DNA of 25,424 bases from positions 1 through 25,424 of the forward strand of contig CAYVMN010000040.1 of the NCBI GenBank assembly GCA_964452575.1, given 5' to 3'. The stretch is from CAYVMN01 sp964452575 (GTDB lineage Bacteria; Desulfobacterota; DSM-4660; Desulfatiglandales; Desulfatiglandaceae). Shown here in pieces: positions 15,212-23,596 of this stretch (within the stretch, counting starts at the first letter, position 1; every line of letters begins with the position of its first letter). A program made the translations under genes and the position numbers. Below the pieces are notes generated by a model. It saw only the letters and a list, made by a program, of their open reading frames with translations, did no database searches and had not been told where the DNA came from.

Positions 15212-16084
15212 ATGGATGCGACAACGGCAATGTATGTTGCCCAAGGCATTCACGGGATTGCATACGGGATGTTACTTTTTCTGGTGGCATCCGGGCTCAC
15301 ACTGATCTTTGGCATGATGGGGATCCTGAACATCGCCCATGCCGCTTTCTTCATGCTGTCGGCCTATTTCTGCTACCAGGTCCTTGCGTGGACAGGCAAC
15401 TTCTGGCTCGCCCTGCTCCTGGCCCCGGTCGCTACGGCCATTGTTGGGGTCGTGGTTGAACGATTTCTCTTAAGAAGGCTCCACGCCTTCGGACACATGG
15501 GCGAACTGATCCTGACCGTCGGGGTGATGCTGGTCATCATGGACGGTGTCAAGGTCTTTTGGGGGACCCAGAACCTGCCGGTCCGCATCCCACAAGTACT
15601 GGAGGGCCTTGTGAACATCGCGGGCATGGATTATCCCATTTATCGGCTTTTCATCATTGGTCTTTCCCTCTTCGTATTGGGTCTGCTGATCATAATCCTC
15701 TACAAGACCCGTTTGGGTATGGTGGTGCGTGCAGCCGTCTCTGACTCAGGGATGGTGAACGCCCTCGGGATCAACGTCCCGGCGCTCTTCATGTTTGTCT
15801 TCGGGGCCGGCACCTGGCTGGCGGGACTCGCGGGGGTGGCCATCGCTCCTATCCTGACGGTGTTCCCGGGACTGGCGGACCAGATGGGAATGGATGCCTT
15901 TATCGTGGTGGTGGTGGGTGGATTCGGGAGCCTGGGAGGCGCCTTCATGGTCTCCATGATATGCGGGCTGCTCTCATCCTACGGCGTTCAGTTCCTGTCT
16001 CAGCTCGCGCCGGTCCTCATGTTCCTCTTCATGGCCGTGGTCCTGGCAATTCGGCCCATGGGCTTTTTCGGAGAGAGAGAATGA
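15212..16084 (+). CDS. livH: LIV-type ABC transporter permease, LivH family
   Basis: This 290-residue integral membrane protein has about eight hydrophobic segments. It starts MDATTAMYVAQGIHGIAYGM and has the family segment SGLTLIFGMMGILNIAHAAF (about 28-47), a hallmark of LivH. Late in the protein, FIVVVVGGFGSLGGAFM is the conserved GGxGSxxGA region that contacts the ATPase. It forms half of the membrane channel with the next gene product. The ribosome site CAGGAGG is clear. Its stop overlaps the next start as ATGA. The symbol denotes family membership, not proven leucine transport. Confidence 0.92.
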   Translation: MDATTAMYVAQGIHGIAYGMLLFLVASGLTLIFGMMGILNIAHAAFFMLSAYFCYQVLAWTGNFWLALLLAPVATAIVGVVVERFLLRRLHAFGHMGELILTVGVMLVIMDGVKVFWGTQNLPVRIPQVLEGLVNIAGMDYPIYRLFIIGLSLFVLGLLIIILYKTRLGMVVRAAVSDSGMVNALGINVPALFMFVFGAGTWLAGLAGVAIAPILTVFPGLADQMGMDAFIVVVVGGFGSLGGAFMVSMICGLLSSYGVQFLSQLAPVLMFLFMAVVLAIRPMGFFGERE

Positions 16085-17049
16085 TGAATAAAACGGTTAA
16101 TGGGGTTTTCTGGGCAGCCGTCCTGGTTTTTGTGGCCATCTACCCGAAGCTTTTTGGCATCTATTTCACCAACATCTTTGTGAACTTTGCCATTTTTGCC
16201 CTCTTCGCAGTCTCCTTTAACCTGCTTCTGGGTTTTACGGGTCTTCTCAGCTTCGGTCATGCCATGTATTTCGGCATGGGAGGCTATGCCACGGCCTTAG
16301 CCCTCACCCATATCCAGGGCTGCCCCCTGCTTGTGGCACTCCTGATCGGCTTCCTCTCTTCTGTGGTCCTCGCCCTGCTCATATGTCCCATCGTGGTCAG
16401 GGTGAGCGGCGCCGCCTTTTCCATGTTGCACCTGGCCTTTGCCCAACTCATGTACGTCCTGGCGCTCAAACTGAGGGGGATCACCGGCGGTGAGGACGGA
16501 ATAGGGGGGTTTCACATCCCGCCATTCCGCATCCCGGGTATTGTTTCCATCGGCATGACGAACCCGTTAAATTTCTATTATTTCGCCATGATCGTCCTGA
16601 TGGGGAGCATGTGGATCCTCTGGTTTTTCACCAAGACGCCTTTCGGCCAGATCATGGTGAGTGTCCGGGACAACGCCAAACGGGTCGATTACATGGGGTT
16701 CAAGGTGCCGCAGAGCAAGGCGGTCATCTATGCCTTCGCCGGTGGATTTGCCGGGGTGGCGGGGGCCATTTATGCCATGTTCAACGACCTGATTTCTGCA
16801 GATGGAGGACTGCACATCATGGTCTCCTTTGCACCCATTCTGATGACCATGGTAGGCGGGGTGGCCAGCTTTTTCGGGCCCATCTTCGGCGCCGGCATTT
16901 TCGGGTTGATCGAAGAACTGACCACCCGATACACGGAACGGGTTGAGCTGGTCTCTGGCCTGATTCTCATTGTGGTGATCCTGTTTTTCCCTATGGGCTT
17001 AATGGGGCTCGTAAGGTTTATCAAGGAAAAATGGTTCATCAAGCGGTGA
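16081..17049 (+). CDS. livM: LIV-type ABC transporter permease, LivM family
   Basis: This 322-residue membrane protein starts at the ATG that overlaps the livH stop (ATGA). An ATG three bases later is equally possible. Multiple transmembrane helices are evident, with the family segments FNLLLGFTGLLSFGHAMYFG and, near the end, APILMTMVGGVASFFGPIFG. A longer in-frame frame from 15961 lies wholly inside livH and is rejected. The protein pairs with LivH as the heterodimeric translocation pore. It is followed by the two ATPase genes. Confidence 0.92.
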   Translation: MMNKTVNGVFWAAVLVFVAIYPKLFGIYFTNIFVNFAIFALFAVSFNLLLGFTGLLSFGHAMYFGMGGYATALALTHIQGCPLLVALLIGFLSSVVLALLICPIVVRVSGAAFSMLHLAFAQLMYVLALKLRGITGGEDGIGGFHIPPFRIPGIVSIGMTNPLNFYYFAMIVLMGSMWILWFFTKTPFGQIMVSVRDNAKRVDYMGFKVPQSKAVIYAFAGGFAGVAGAIYAMFNDLISADGGLHIMVSFAPILMTMVGGVASFFGPIFGAGIFGLIEELTTRYTERVELVSGLILIVVILFFPMGLMGLVRFIKEKWFIKR

Positions 17050-17075
17050 GGGAGAGGAGTCACGGAGGACGATTC

Positions 17076-17822
17076 ATGAATATCCTGGAGACGAAGAGTC
17101 TATATCATGATTTTAAGGGGTTGAAGGTCCTGTTTGACGTCAATCTCCAAGTCAAGGAAGGAGAGCGGCACGCCATTATCGGGCCGAACGGGGCCGGGAA
17201 AACAACCCTCTTCAATGTCATCAGCGGGACGTACACCCCGGGCAGCGGTGCGGTCTATTTCAAGGGAGAGGAAGTCACCGGGTTCAAGCCTCACGAAATG
17301 GTGCGCCTGGGCATGGGCCGTTCTTTTCAGATTACCAGCACCTTTTCAAGACTCACGGCCTTCCAGAACATTCGGATGGGAGTCCTTTCCCGAAGGGGCA
17401 TTCGCTTCAACCTCTTCCGCAGGGTCGACAATATGAGGGAGGTTACCAGGGAAACCGAAGAAAGACTCAAACGGATCAACCTTCACAATGAGCGGAACTT
17501 CCCGGCCGGTGTTTTGTCCTACGGAAAACACCGCTCCCTGGAGATCAGCATGGCCCTGGCGACAGACCCGGATCTGGTTATGCTTGATGAGCCAACGGCC
17601 GGTATGTCCAAAGATGAGACCCATTACGCGGTCGATCTCATCCGGAGACTCACCGAGGGTAAGACTGTGGTAATCATCGAGCACGACATGGACGTGGTCT
17701 TCTCCCTGGCGGACCGCATTACCGTGCTCCACCTCGGAACAATCCTGGCAAGCGGGCCCCCAGCTGAGATCCGAGAAAAACAGACGGTCAAGGATGCCTA
17801 TCTGGGAGAAATGGAGGAATAG
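17076..17822 (+). CDS. livG: LIV-type ABC transporter ATP-binding protein, LivG family
   Basis: This 248-residue ABC ATPase has Walker A GPNGAGKT (36-43), the signature LSYGKHR (147-153), characteristic of LivG rather than LivF, Walker B LVMLDE (167-172) and the switch EHD (202-204). It energises the importer together with LivF. An upstream in-frame ATG at 17031 would add 15 residues overlapping livM. The ATG at 17076 follows GGAGG and gives the usual MNILETKSL start. The downstream gene begins 3 nt after its stop. Confidence 0.92.
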   Translation: MNILETKSLYHDFKGLKVLFDVNLQVKEGERHAIIGPNGAGKTTLFNVISGTYTPGSGAVYFKGEEVTGFKPHEMVRLGMGRSFQITSTFSRLTAFQNIRMGVLSRRGIRFNLFRRVDNMREVTRETEERLKRINLHNERNFPAGVLSYGKHRSLEISMALATDPDLVMLDEPTAGMSKDETHYAVDLIRRLTEGKTVVIIEHDMDVVFSLADRITVLHLGTILASGPPAEIREKQTVKDAYLGEMEE

Positions 17823-17825
17823 GGA

Positions 17826-18539
17826 ATGCTTCTCGCCGTGAAGGATCTCAATACCTTCTACGGTGAAAGCCATGTCTTACAGAATATGGCCTTATCCGTA
17901 GACAAAGGCGAACTGGTGGCCCTTCTGGGTCGAAACGGCATGGGAAAGAGCACGACCATGAAAAGCATCATGGGCCTGGTCAAACCAAAGTCGGGAACAG
18001 TCGTCTATAAAGGCGTCGAGATCACGGGGTACCCCCCGTATAAGGTGGCCAGGGCCGGAATTGGTTATGTCCCTGAGGAGAGACGAATCTTTCCCAACTT
18101 GTCTGTGCTGGAAAACCTCGCTATGGGCATCAAAGGAGGAAAGATAGATAAGAGAAATCCAGAGGCATGGACAGTGGAGAAGATTTTCGATCAGTTTCCG
18201 GCCCTCAGGGCCCGGCATAGCCAAAAGGGTTCACACCTCTCCGGCGGCGAGCAGCAGATGTTGGCCATTAGCCGATCCCTCATGGGAAATCCCGAGCTCA
18301 TCATGGTAGATGAACCGACTGAAGGCCTCGCCCCTATCGTGGTCAGGGAGGTCCGGGATATGCTTCAAGATATCCATAGGACTGGGGTCGCCATCCTCGT
18401 TGTGGAACATAACCTCAAGGTGGCCATGTCCCTGGCCGAACGTATCTATCTGATGGGGAAGGCCTTTCTGGCCTTTACCGGAACCGTTCAAGAGCTTGAT
18501 GCCCAACCGGAGATCCGTGCCAAGTATTTGGAGATGTAA
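17826..18539 (+). CDS. livF: LIV-type ABC transporter ATP-binding protein, LivF family
   Basis: This 237-residue ABC ATPase has Walker A GRNGMGKS (35-42), YVPEERRIFPNLSVLENL typical of LivF, signature LSGGEQQ (138-144), Walker B IMVDEPTEGLAP and the switch VEHNL. It completes a five-component importer with the genes at 13541-17822. The stop of livG and this start are nearly adjacent, with a GGAGGAATAGGGA ribosome site overlapping the end of livG. A 113-nt gap without recognisable elements separates it from the next ligase. Confidence 0.92.
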   Translation: MLLAVKDLNTFYGESHVLQNMALSVDKGELVALLGRNGMGKSTTMKSIMGLVKPKSGTVVYKGVEITGYPPYKVARAGIGYVPEERRIFPNLSVLENLAMGIKGGKIDKRNPEAWTVEKIFDQFPALRARHSQKGSHLSGGEQQMLAISRSLMGNPELIMVDEPTEGLAPIVVREVRDMLQDIHRTGVAILVVEHNLKVAMSLAERIYLMGKAFLAFTGTVQELDAQPEIRAKYLEM

Positions 18540-18652
18540 AGAGCGGGGGATTGGAGATCTGGAGTATCAGAGTAATGGAGTGAGGGCTTCACAGCAGGAG
18601 ACCAAAAGGTCGTTACCTGATCAGTTAGAGAGTTGAAAAGGAGGGGTAATCA

Positions 18653-20524
18653 ATGGAGAGGGTTCAGATCAGCACATTGGAGGATGTCGAGAAATTTGAA
18701 AAGGTCCCCATTGAAAAGAGGCTCAAAGCCTTTAATACCTATGACCTGATCAGGCAGGGGGCCGGCATCAATCCAGACTCCCTTGCTATCAGCTTTTTCC
18801 TCACCGGCGACGATTATGAAGACCCCAGGCAGGTGACGTACAGGGAATTTCTCTCCCGCGTAACACAGACGGCCAATCTCTTTCACGACCTTGGCATCGG
18901 CTATCAGGACGTGGTCTCATATCTCCTCCCAAACCTTCCTGAGACCCACTATGTCCTCTGGGGAGGGGAGGCGGCAGGCATCGTCAACCCTATCAATCCT
19001 ATGCTGGAACCTTCCACCATTGCAGAGATCTGCAAGGCCGCCGGCACAAAGATCCTGGTGGCACCGGGGGAGTTGGAAGGATTTGATATCTGGCAAAAGG
19101 TATCGGCTATCAGAAAGGAGCTCCCCCACCTCAAGGCGATCATCCGCGTCATGGGTCCCGGTGATGAAAAAGACGGGGTTTATGGCTACGATGAGATCAT
19201 CAATAACTACGGCGGCAATAAGCTGGATTCCGGCCGCGTAATAGATCCCGGGGATTTGGCCTCCATGTATCACACAGGTGGGACCACCGGGACCCCCAAA
19301 CTTGCCCCCCACACCCACTTCAACGAGGCGGCCATGGCCCTGATGACCGCCTCGGCTGCCGACCTCAAGACCGGTGAGACCACCATGTGCGGTCTACCCC
19401 TGTTTCACGTAAACGGGACCACTGTGACCGGTTCGGTCCCCTTCTCTATGGGGGCTCATGTGGTTCTCCTCTCTCCCACGGGCTATCGGAATCCCAGGGT
19501 CATGCAGAACTTCTACAAGATCGTTGAACATTACCGGGCAGTGACCTTCTCATCAGTCCCTACCGTCTTATCCGTACTGCTGGATATCCCGAAAGGGGAC
19601 TCAGATATCTCATCCCTTCGCTATCTGGGATGCGGGGCCGCCCCCCTTTCGGTTGAGCTTTTCAGGCGGTTTGAGGCCCATAGCGGCATGAAGATCCTGG
19701 AAGGCTACGGGCTTACTGAGGGGACCTGCGTCTCTTCGCTCAACCCATTCCACGGTGAGCAGCGGGTAGGCTCCATCGGCCTGAGGCTACCATACCAGGA
19801 GATGAAGGCCTTCATTGTGGACGAGGAGGGCCGGTTCGTAAGGGAGGCCGAGACTGACGAGATCGGCTCAGTTTGCATAAAGGGGCCCAATGTCTTTAAC
19901 GGCTATCTGGACGAGGCCCAGAACCGCGGGATTTGGCCAAAGCCAGGATGGTTCAATACAGGGGACCTGGGACGACAGGACCCTGCAGGGTATTTCTGGC
20001 TCACTGGGCGCAAAAAAGAACTCATCATCCGGGGAGGCCACAATATAGACCCGGCAGCCATTGAGGAGCCACTATATCGGCTTGAAGGAGTAAAGGTTGC
20101 AGCCGCGGTCGGCAGGCCTGATCCCCACGCAGGAGAGATCCCCGTAGCCTATGTACAACTCCAGGAGGGGGCTGTCCTTACTGAGGAACAAATCCTGGAA
20201 TACCTGAGAAAGGAGGTGGGCGAACGGGCCGCAGTACCCAAACAGGTCTTTATCCTGGATCAAATGCCCCTTACCCCTGTGGGCAAGATATTTAAGCCGG
20301 CCCTCCGCTGGGAGGCAATCAGGCAGGTCTACCTGAAAGAGCTGGAGGCCCTGGGGGATATGGTTGATTCAGTGGATGTGAAGGTAGGAGAGCATAAGGC
20401 CCACGGCTCACTGGCCAGGATCACCGTCAAACTTGTTTCAGAGGTCTCCACCAAAGAACTCAAAGACAAGGTAGACGAAATCCTTACCCGTTATACGATC
20501 AAATACGGAATAGAAATAATTTGA
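18653..20524 (+). CDS. AMP-forming acyl-CoA synthetase with C-terminal extension
   Basis: This 623-residue adenylate-forming enzyme is longer than the other two in this locus. The P-loop is HTGGTTGTPKLAPHTH (207-222); the residue after PK is Leu, not the usual Gly, a mark of a distinct subfamily. Also present are LEGYGLTEGT, FNTGDLGRQDPAGYFWLTGRKKEL and the catalytic Lys545 in TPVGKIFKPAL. About 70 further residues (554-623) follow the point where typical ligases end, mostly charged with a predicted helix and strand pattern. The substrate is unknown; a carboxylic acid taken up by the upstream importer is plausible. The start has AAGGAGGGG 7 nt away. Confidence 0.88.
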   Translation: MERVQISTLEDVEKFEKVPIEKRLKAFNTYDLIRQGAGINPDSLAISFFLTGDDYEDPRQVTYREFLSRVTQTANLFHDLGIGYQDVVSYLLPNLPETHYVLWGGEAAGIVNPINPMLEPSTIAEICKAAGTKILVAPGELEGFDIWQKVSAIRKELPHLKAIIRVMGPGDEKDGVYGYDEIINNYGGNKLDSGRVIDPGDLASMYHTGGTTGTPKLAPHTHFNEAAMALMTASAADLKTGETTMCGLPLFHVNGTTVTGSVPFSMGAHVVLLSPTGYRNPRVMQNFYKIVEHYRAVTFSSVPTVLSVLLDIPKGDSDISSLRYLGCGAAPLSVELFRRFEAHSGMKILEGYGLTEGTCVSSLNPFHGEQRVGSIGLRLPYQEMKAFIVDEEGRFVREAETDEIGSVCIKGPNVFNGYLDEAQNRGIWPKPGWFNTGDLGRQDPAGYFWLTGRKKELIIRGGHNIDPAAIEEPLYRLEGVKVAAAVGRPDPHAGEIPVAYVQLQEGAVLTEEQILEYLRKEVGERAAVPKQVFILDQMPLTPVGKIFKPALRWEAIRQVYLKELEALGDMVDSVDVKVGEHKAHGSLARITVKLVSEVSTKELKDKVDEILTRYTIKYGIEII

Positions 20525-20536
20525 CGAAAACTACTC

Positions 20537-20595
20537 GATACTGGATAGTGATGTATTGTTGTTCGTTGCTCGTTGCTCTTTACTGGATACTGGAT
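20537..20595. repeat. Short direct repeats in the gap between two ligase genes
   Basis: GATACTGGAT occurs at 20537-20546 and again at 20586-20595, and the 7-mer CGTTGCT is tandemly duplicated at 20564-20577. The stretch is low in complexity and differs in style from the flanking genes. It resembles the slippage-prone repeats often seen in intergenic DNA; no function is evident. Confidence 0.4.
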
Positions 20596-20648
20596 GAAAA
20601 GGACAGGCCTCGCGGGAGTTAGGGTCCATAAACAAAGGAGTGAACGTT

Positions 20649-22229
20649 ATGAAAATTCCATTGACTCCTATCCGTTTCCTGGAGCGGACCGTAAAGATCT
20701 ACGGAAAGAAGACAGGGGTTGTTTGCGGCAATCACCGTTTTACTTATTGGGAGTACGGTGAACGGGTAAACAGACTCTCAAGCGGGCTCCTCAAGCTGGG
20801 CGTTCAAAAAGGGGATCGAATCTCTTACCTGGGCTATAACTGCCACAGACTGCTGGAGGCCTTCTACGGTATTCCACAAATAGGCGCTATCCTTCTTCCC
20901 CTAAACATCCGGTTGGTCCCTAATGACTTCAAATACATTATCAACGACTCTACGCCAAGGGTCCTGTTCCTGGACAGGGATTTTATTACGCAGATCGATA
21001 CCATTCGAGACCAGATACCATCAATAGAGCGTTACATCCTCCTGGAGGAGTGGGGAGACGCCCCGGGGTGGATCACCGGCAATTATGAGGACCTCATCGC
21101 CGACACTTCGCCAGAACCGCCGTTCCCGTTGGGCAAGTATCCCTTTGAAGAAGATGACACCGCGGAGATCTTTTACACAAGTGGGACCACCGGAAAACCC
21201 AAAGGCGTTATGCTCACTCACCGCAACCTCTACCTTCATGCCCTGGTGACCCTTGCAGTCTCTCCAATGGACGAAACCGACATCCAGGTTCACTTGATCC
21301 CCCTTTTCCATGTCAACGGTTGGGGCACCCCCCATTACCTCACCGCAACAGGTGGGGCACACATCATGGTCCAGAAGTTTGATCCGACTAAGACCATGGA
21401 GATCATTCAAAGAGAAAAGGTCACGCGCTTTTACATCATTCCCACCATGGTCAATGCCATACTGGCCCTCCCCAATCTGACGGACTATGACGTCACCAGT
21501 GTCAGAAGGGTTCTTGTAGGCGGTGCACCGCCACCCACCGGCATGATAGCGCGGGTTGAAAATACATTTGGATGCCTCGCTTCCACTGCCTTCGGGATGA
21601 CCGAGACATGTCCCCTGATCGCGTGGCCTGAACTGGGTCCCTATCTGGATAAGGAGACCCGTGAGTTCAGGGCAAGGCGCACCTGGGGGTTTCCTATGCT
21701 AGGCGTGGAATTCCGGGTCGTGAATCCTGATGGAAACGGCCTTCCCTGGGACGGCGAGAAAGTAGGCGAACTCCTGGTCCGCGGAGACATGGTCATGAAG
21801 GGATATTACAAGAGCCCGGAAGAGACTGCCAATACCCTGGCTGGCGGCTGGTACCACACAGGGGATCTCTGCGCAATAGGACCGGATGGTTCTCTATTTG
21901 TGAAGGATCGAAAAAAGGACATTATCATCAGCGGCGGTGAGAACATCTCTTCCCTTGAAGTGGAAGCAGTGCTCTATTCCCATCCTGAGATTGTCGAATG
22001 TGCCGTAATAGCCAGCCCCGATGAGAAATGGGGTGAGGTCCCCATAGCCTTTGTGGTCCTGAAACAAGGTTCAGGGATTAGCCCTCAGGAGATTATGGAT
22101 TTCGCTAGGTCTCAGATGGCCCGTTTCAAGGCCCCCAAAGAGGTGAAGATAATTGATGAGTTTCCTAGGGGAGGGACAGGAAAGATCCTTAAATCAGCGC
22201 TTCGCGACTGGGTCCGGTCTTCGTCATAA
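20649..22229 (+). CDS. Acyl-CoA ligase (AMP-forming), medium/long-chain type
   Basis: This 526-residue adenylate-forming ligase has the P-loop YTSGTTGKPKGVMLTH (176-191), a substrate-side segment STAFGMTETCP, YHTGDLCAIGPDGSLFVKDRKKD at the hinge, ISGGENISSLEVE and catalytic Lys512 in RGGTGKILKSAL. The arrangement matches fatty-acyl-CoA synthetases of the ~530-residue type; acid specificity cannot be read. A GTG nine bases upstream is in frame, but the AAAGGAG ribosome site (20634-20640) fits the ATG at 20649. It lies 124 nt after the previous ligase and 113 nt before the SDR gene. Confidence 0.91.
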   Translation: MKIPLTPIRFLERTVKIYGKKTGVVCGNHRFTYWEYGERVNRLSSGLLKLGVQKGDRISYLGYNCHRLLEAFYGIPQIGAILLPLNIRLVPNDFKYIINDSTPRVLFLDRDFITQIDTIRDQIPSIERYILLEEWGDAPGWITGNYEDLIADTSPEPPFPLGKYPFEEDDTAEIFYTSGTTGKPKGVMLTHRNLYLHALVTLAVSPMDETDIQVHLIPLFHVNGWGTPHYLTATGGAHIMVQKFDPTKTMEIIQREKVTRFYIIPTMVNAILALPNLTDYDVTSVRRVLVGGAPPPTGMIARVENTFGCLASTAFGMTETCPLIAWPELGPYLDKETREFRARRTWGFPMLGVEFRVVNPDGNGLPWDGEKVGELLVRGDMVMKGYYKSPEETANTLAGGWYHTGDLCAIGPDGSLFVKDRKKDIIISGGENISSLEVEAVLYSHPEIVECAVIASPDEKWGEVPIAFVVLKQGSGISPQEIMDFARSQMARFKAPKEVKIIDEFPRGGTGKILKSALRDWVRSSS

Positions 22230-22250
22230 ACCGTGCCCGTTCAAAAGACG

Positions 22251-22279
22251 GGAGGCCCTGAAAACCTATCTTGGCCTCC
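22251..22279. repeat. Hairpin between ligase and SDR genes
   Basis: GGAGGCC (22251-22257) and GGCCTCC (22273-22279) form a perfect 7-bp stem with a 15-nt loop. No T-run follows. It may act as an intercistronic mRNA stability or pausing element. Confidence 0.35.
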
Positions 22280-22342
22280 ACACTCAGGGTTGGCGACCTA
22301 AAGGCGGGGTACGGCAGCTCATTCATAGAAGGAAAGATGTTA

Positions 22343-23104
22343 ATGAAACTCAAAGACAAGGTTGCAGTCATAACAGGCGCGAGCAAGGGCATCGGAAAGG
22401 GGATTGCCCTGCGTTATTCGCAGGAAGGGGCCATAGTGGTACTTGCTAGCCGTTCCATGGATCTCCTGTCAGCCATCACCGAGGAAATAAGGAATAAAGG
22501 CGGCCGGGCCACGGCCTTGCCCATAGACGTAAGAAAACACGAGAGCGTTCAAGAGGTCGTGGACAGAACTGTTGAGGATTATGGCAGACTGGATGTTATG
22601 GTAAACAACGCCGGGATCTCAATGGCCCACCCTTCTGAGGACCTTTCAGTCGAAGATTGGATGGCTGCCCTTGAGACAGACCTCTTTGGTGTATTTTACG
22701 GCTGTCAGTCAGCGGGAAGGCAGATGATAGGGCAAGGCAGCGGCTGCATCATCAATATCACCTCGGCTTACGGTATTGTAGCAGCACCAATGCGGGCCGC
22801 ATACTGTGCCAGTAAGGCAGCCGCGAATATGTTAACAAAGGTCCTGGCCATTGAATGGGCCAGCAGGAACATCCGCGTGAACGCCATAGCCCCTGGTTAT
22901 GTTCGTACAGAACTCGTCCAAGGTGTAATCGACAAGGGGATGCTTCCGTTGGGCGCCATTGAGAAGCGTACCCCCCAGGGGCGTATGGGAGAGGTGGAAG
23001 AGGTATTGGGCGCTGCTGTATTCCTGGCCAGCGACGAGGCCTCTTTCGTGACAGGCTCCATCCTGACCATAGACGGCGGCTGGACTGCTTACGGATACCT
23101 GTAG
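22343..23104 (+). CDS. Short-chain dehydrogenase/reductase (FabG-like SDR)
   Basis: This 253-residue classical SDR has a cofactor site TGASKGIG (11-18), NNAG (88-91), catalytic Ser141 and the Y154-CAS-K158 motif, then the usual C-terminal IDGGW. It would interconvert an alcohol and a ketone with NAD(P). An Arg at the end of strand 2 (SRSMD) may favour NADP, but this is weak. In context it could oxidise a hydroxy-acyl-CoA or alicyclic alcohol intermediate. Frames from 22271 or ATG 22337 are longer; the AAGGAAAG site is best spaced for the ATG at 22343. It is the last gene of the plus-strand catabolic run. Confidence 0.9.
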   Translation: MKLKDKVAVITGASKGIGKGIALRYSQEGAIVVLASRSMDLLSAITEEIRNKGGRATALPIDVRKHESVQEVVDRTVEDYGRLDVMVNNAGISMAHPSEDLSVEDWMAALETDLFGVFYGCQSAGRQMIGQGSGCIINITSAYGIVAAPMRAAYCASKAAANMLTKVLAIEWASRNIRVNAIAPGYVRTELVQGVIDKGMLPLGAIEKRTPQGRMGEVEEVLGAAVFLASDEASFVTGSILTIDGGWTAYGYL

Positions 23105-23217
23105 GATTTTGTGTAAGGCTATTCTGGCACCACGGTCTAATCCTTGCGGCTACGGCTGTCGCAGAACTCGCTCCTGCCCGGATAAGAGATGGCCAAAGAG
23201 CTGAACCTCTAGAAGGC
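23105..23217. other. Intergenic spacer after the SDR gene
   Basis: No gene, RNA or convincing terminator is seen here. A TGGCAC followed by TTGCGG superficially resembles a sigma-54 promoter, but the spacing is wrong. Together with the broken receiver fragment and 23488-23596 this makes a 492-bp stretch without an intact gene, marking the boundary of the catabolic locus. Confidence 0.5.
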
Positions 23218-23487
23218 TTAGTGCATCACCCGCCTTACGGTCCTATACAATTCATCCATGGTAAAGGGCTTGGCCATAGCCCCGCGGAAACCGTATTGGC
23301 CGTACCGGGTCAGGACCGGGTCAGATGAATAGCCGGTTGTGATTATCGCCCTCAGAGCAGGGTCAATTTGGAGGAGTATTTCGATCGCTTCCAGCCCCCC
23401 CATCCCGGATTTGTTCGTGAGATCCAGGATAATAGACCTATAGTAATCCAGGTCTGGGCCGGGGATTTCGATATTCGGATTTCGTAT
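23218..23487 (-). pseudogene. Remnant of a response-regulator receiver domain
   Basis: The minus-strand reading frame from 23487 down to a TAA at 23218-23220 encodes the C-terminal two thirds of a CheY-like receiver. It reads SIILDLTNKSGMGGLEAIEI with the phospho-acceptor Asp in ILDLT, then AIITTGYSSDPVLTRYGQYG, the conserved Lys in AKPF, and the end RTVRRVMH. In intact proteins this block closes hybrid sensor kinases common in Desulfobacterota. Here an in-frame TAA (23488-23490) stands before it, the N-terminal acidic pocket and any kinase are missing, and no good start codon or ribosome site exists. The loop after LDLT also looks altered (NKS instead of the usual MPG/IPG). It is a decayed fragment, probably not expressed. 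Confidence 0.72.
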
Positions 23488-23596
23488 TTACTGTTTCTTA
23501 TTACTGCCTGACCGGCAGAGCCTATTAGGTTCGCACTAGCAGAGCCAATGGTTTAATGTGACTGAATTAGAACTGACGCACCCCCGGAGGAGATGG

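Noticed and set aside
23120..23150. Possible sigma-54 promoter (TGGCAC ... TTGC)
   Set aside because: The gap between the two boxes is about 13 nt instead of about 5, so it does not fit the consensus.
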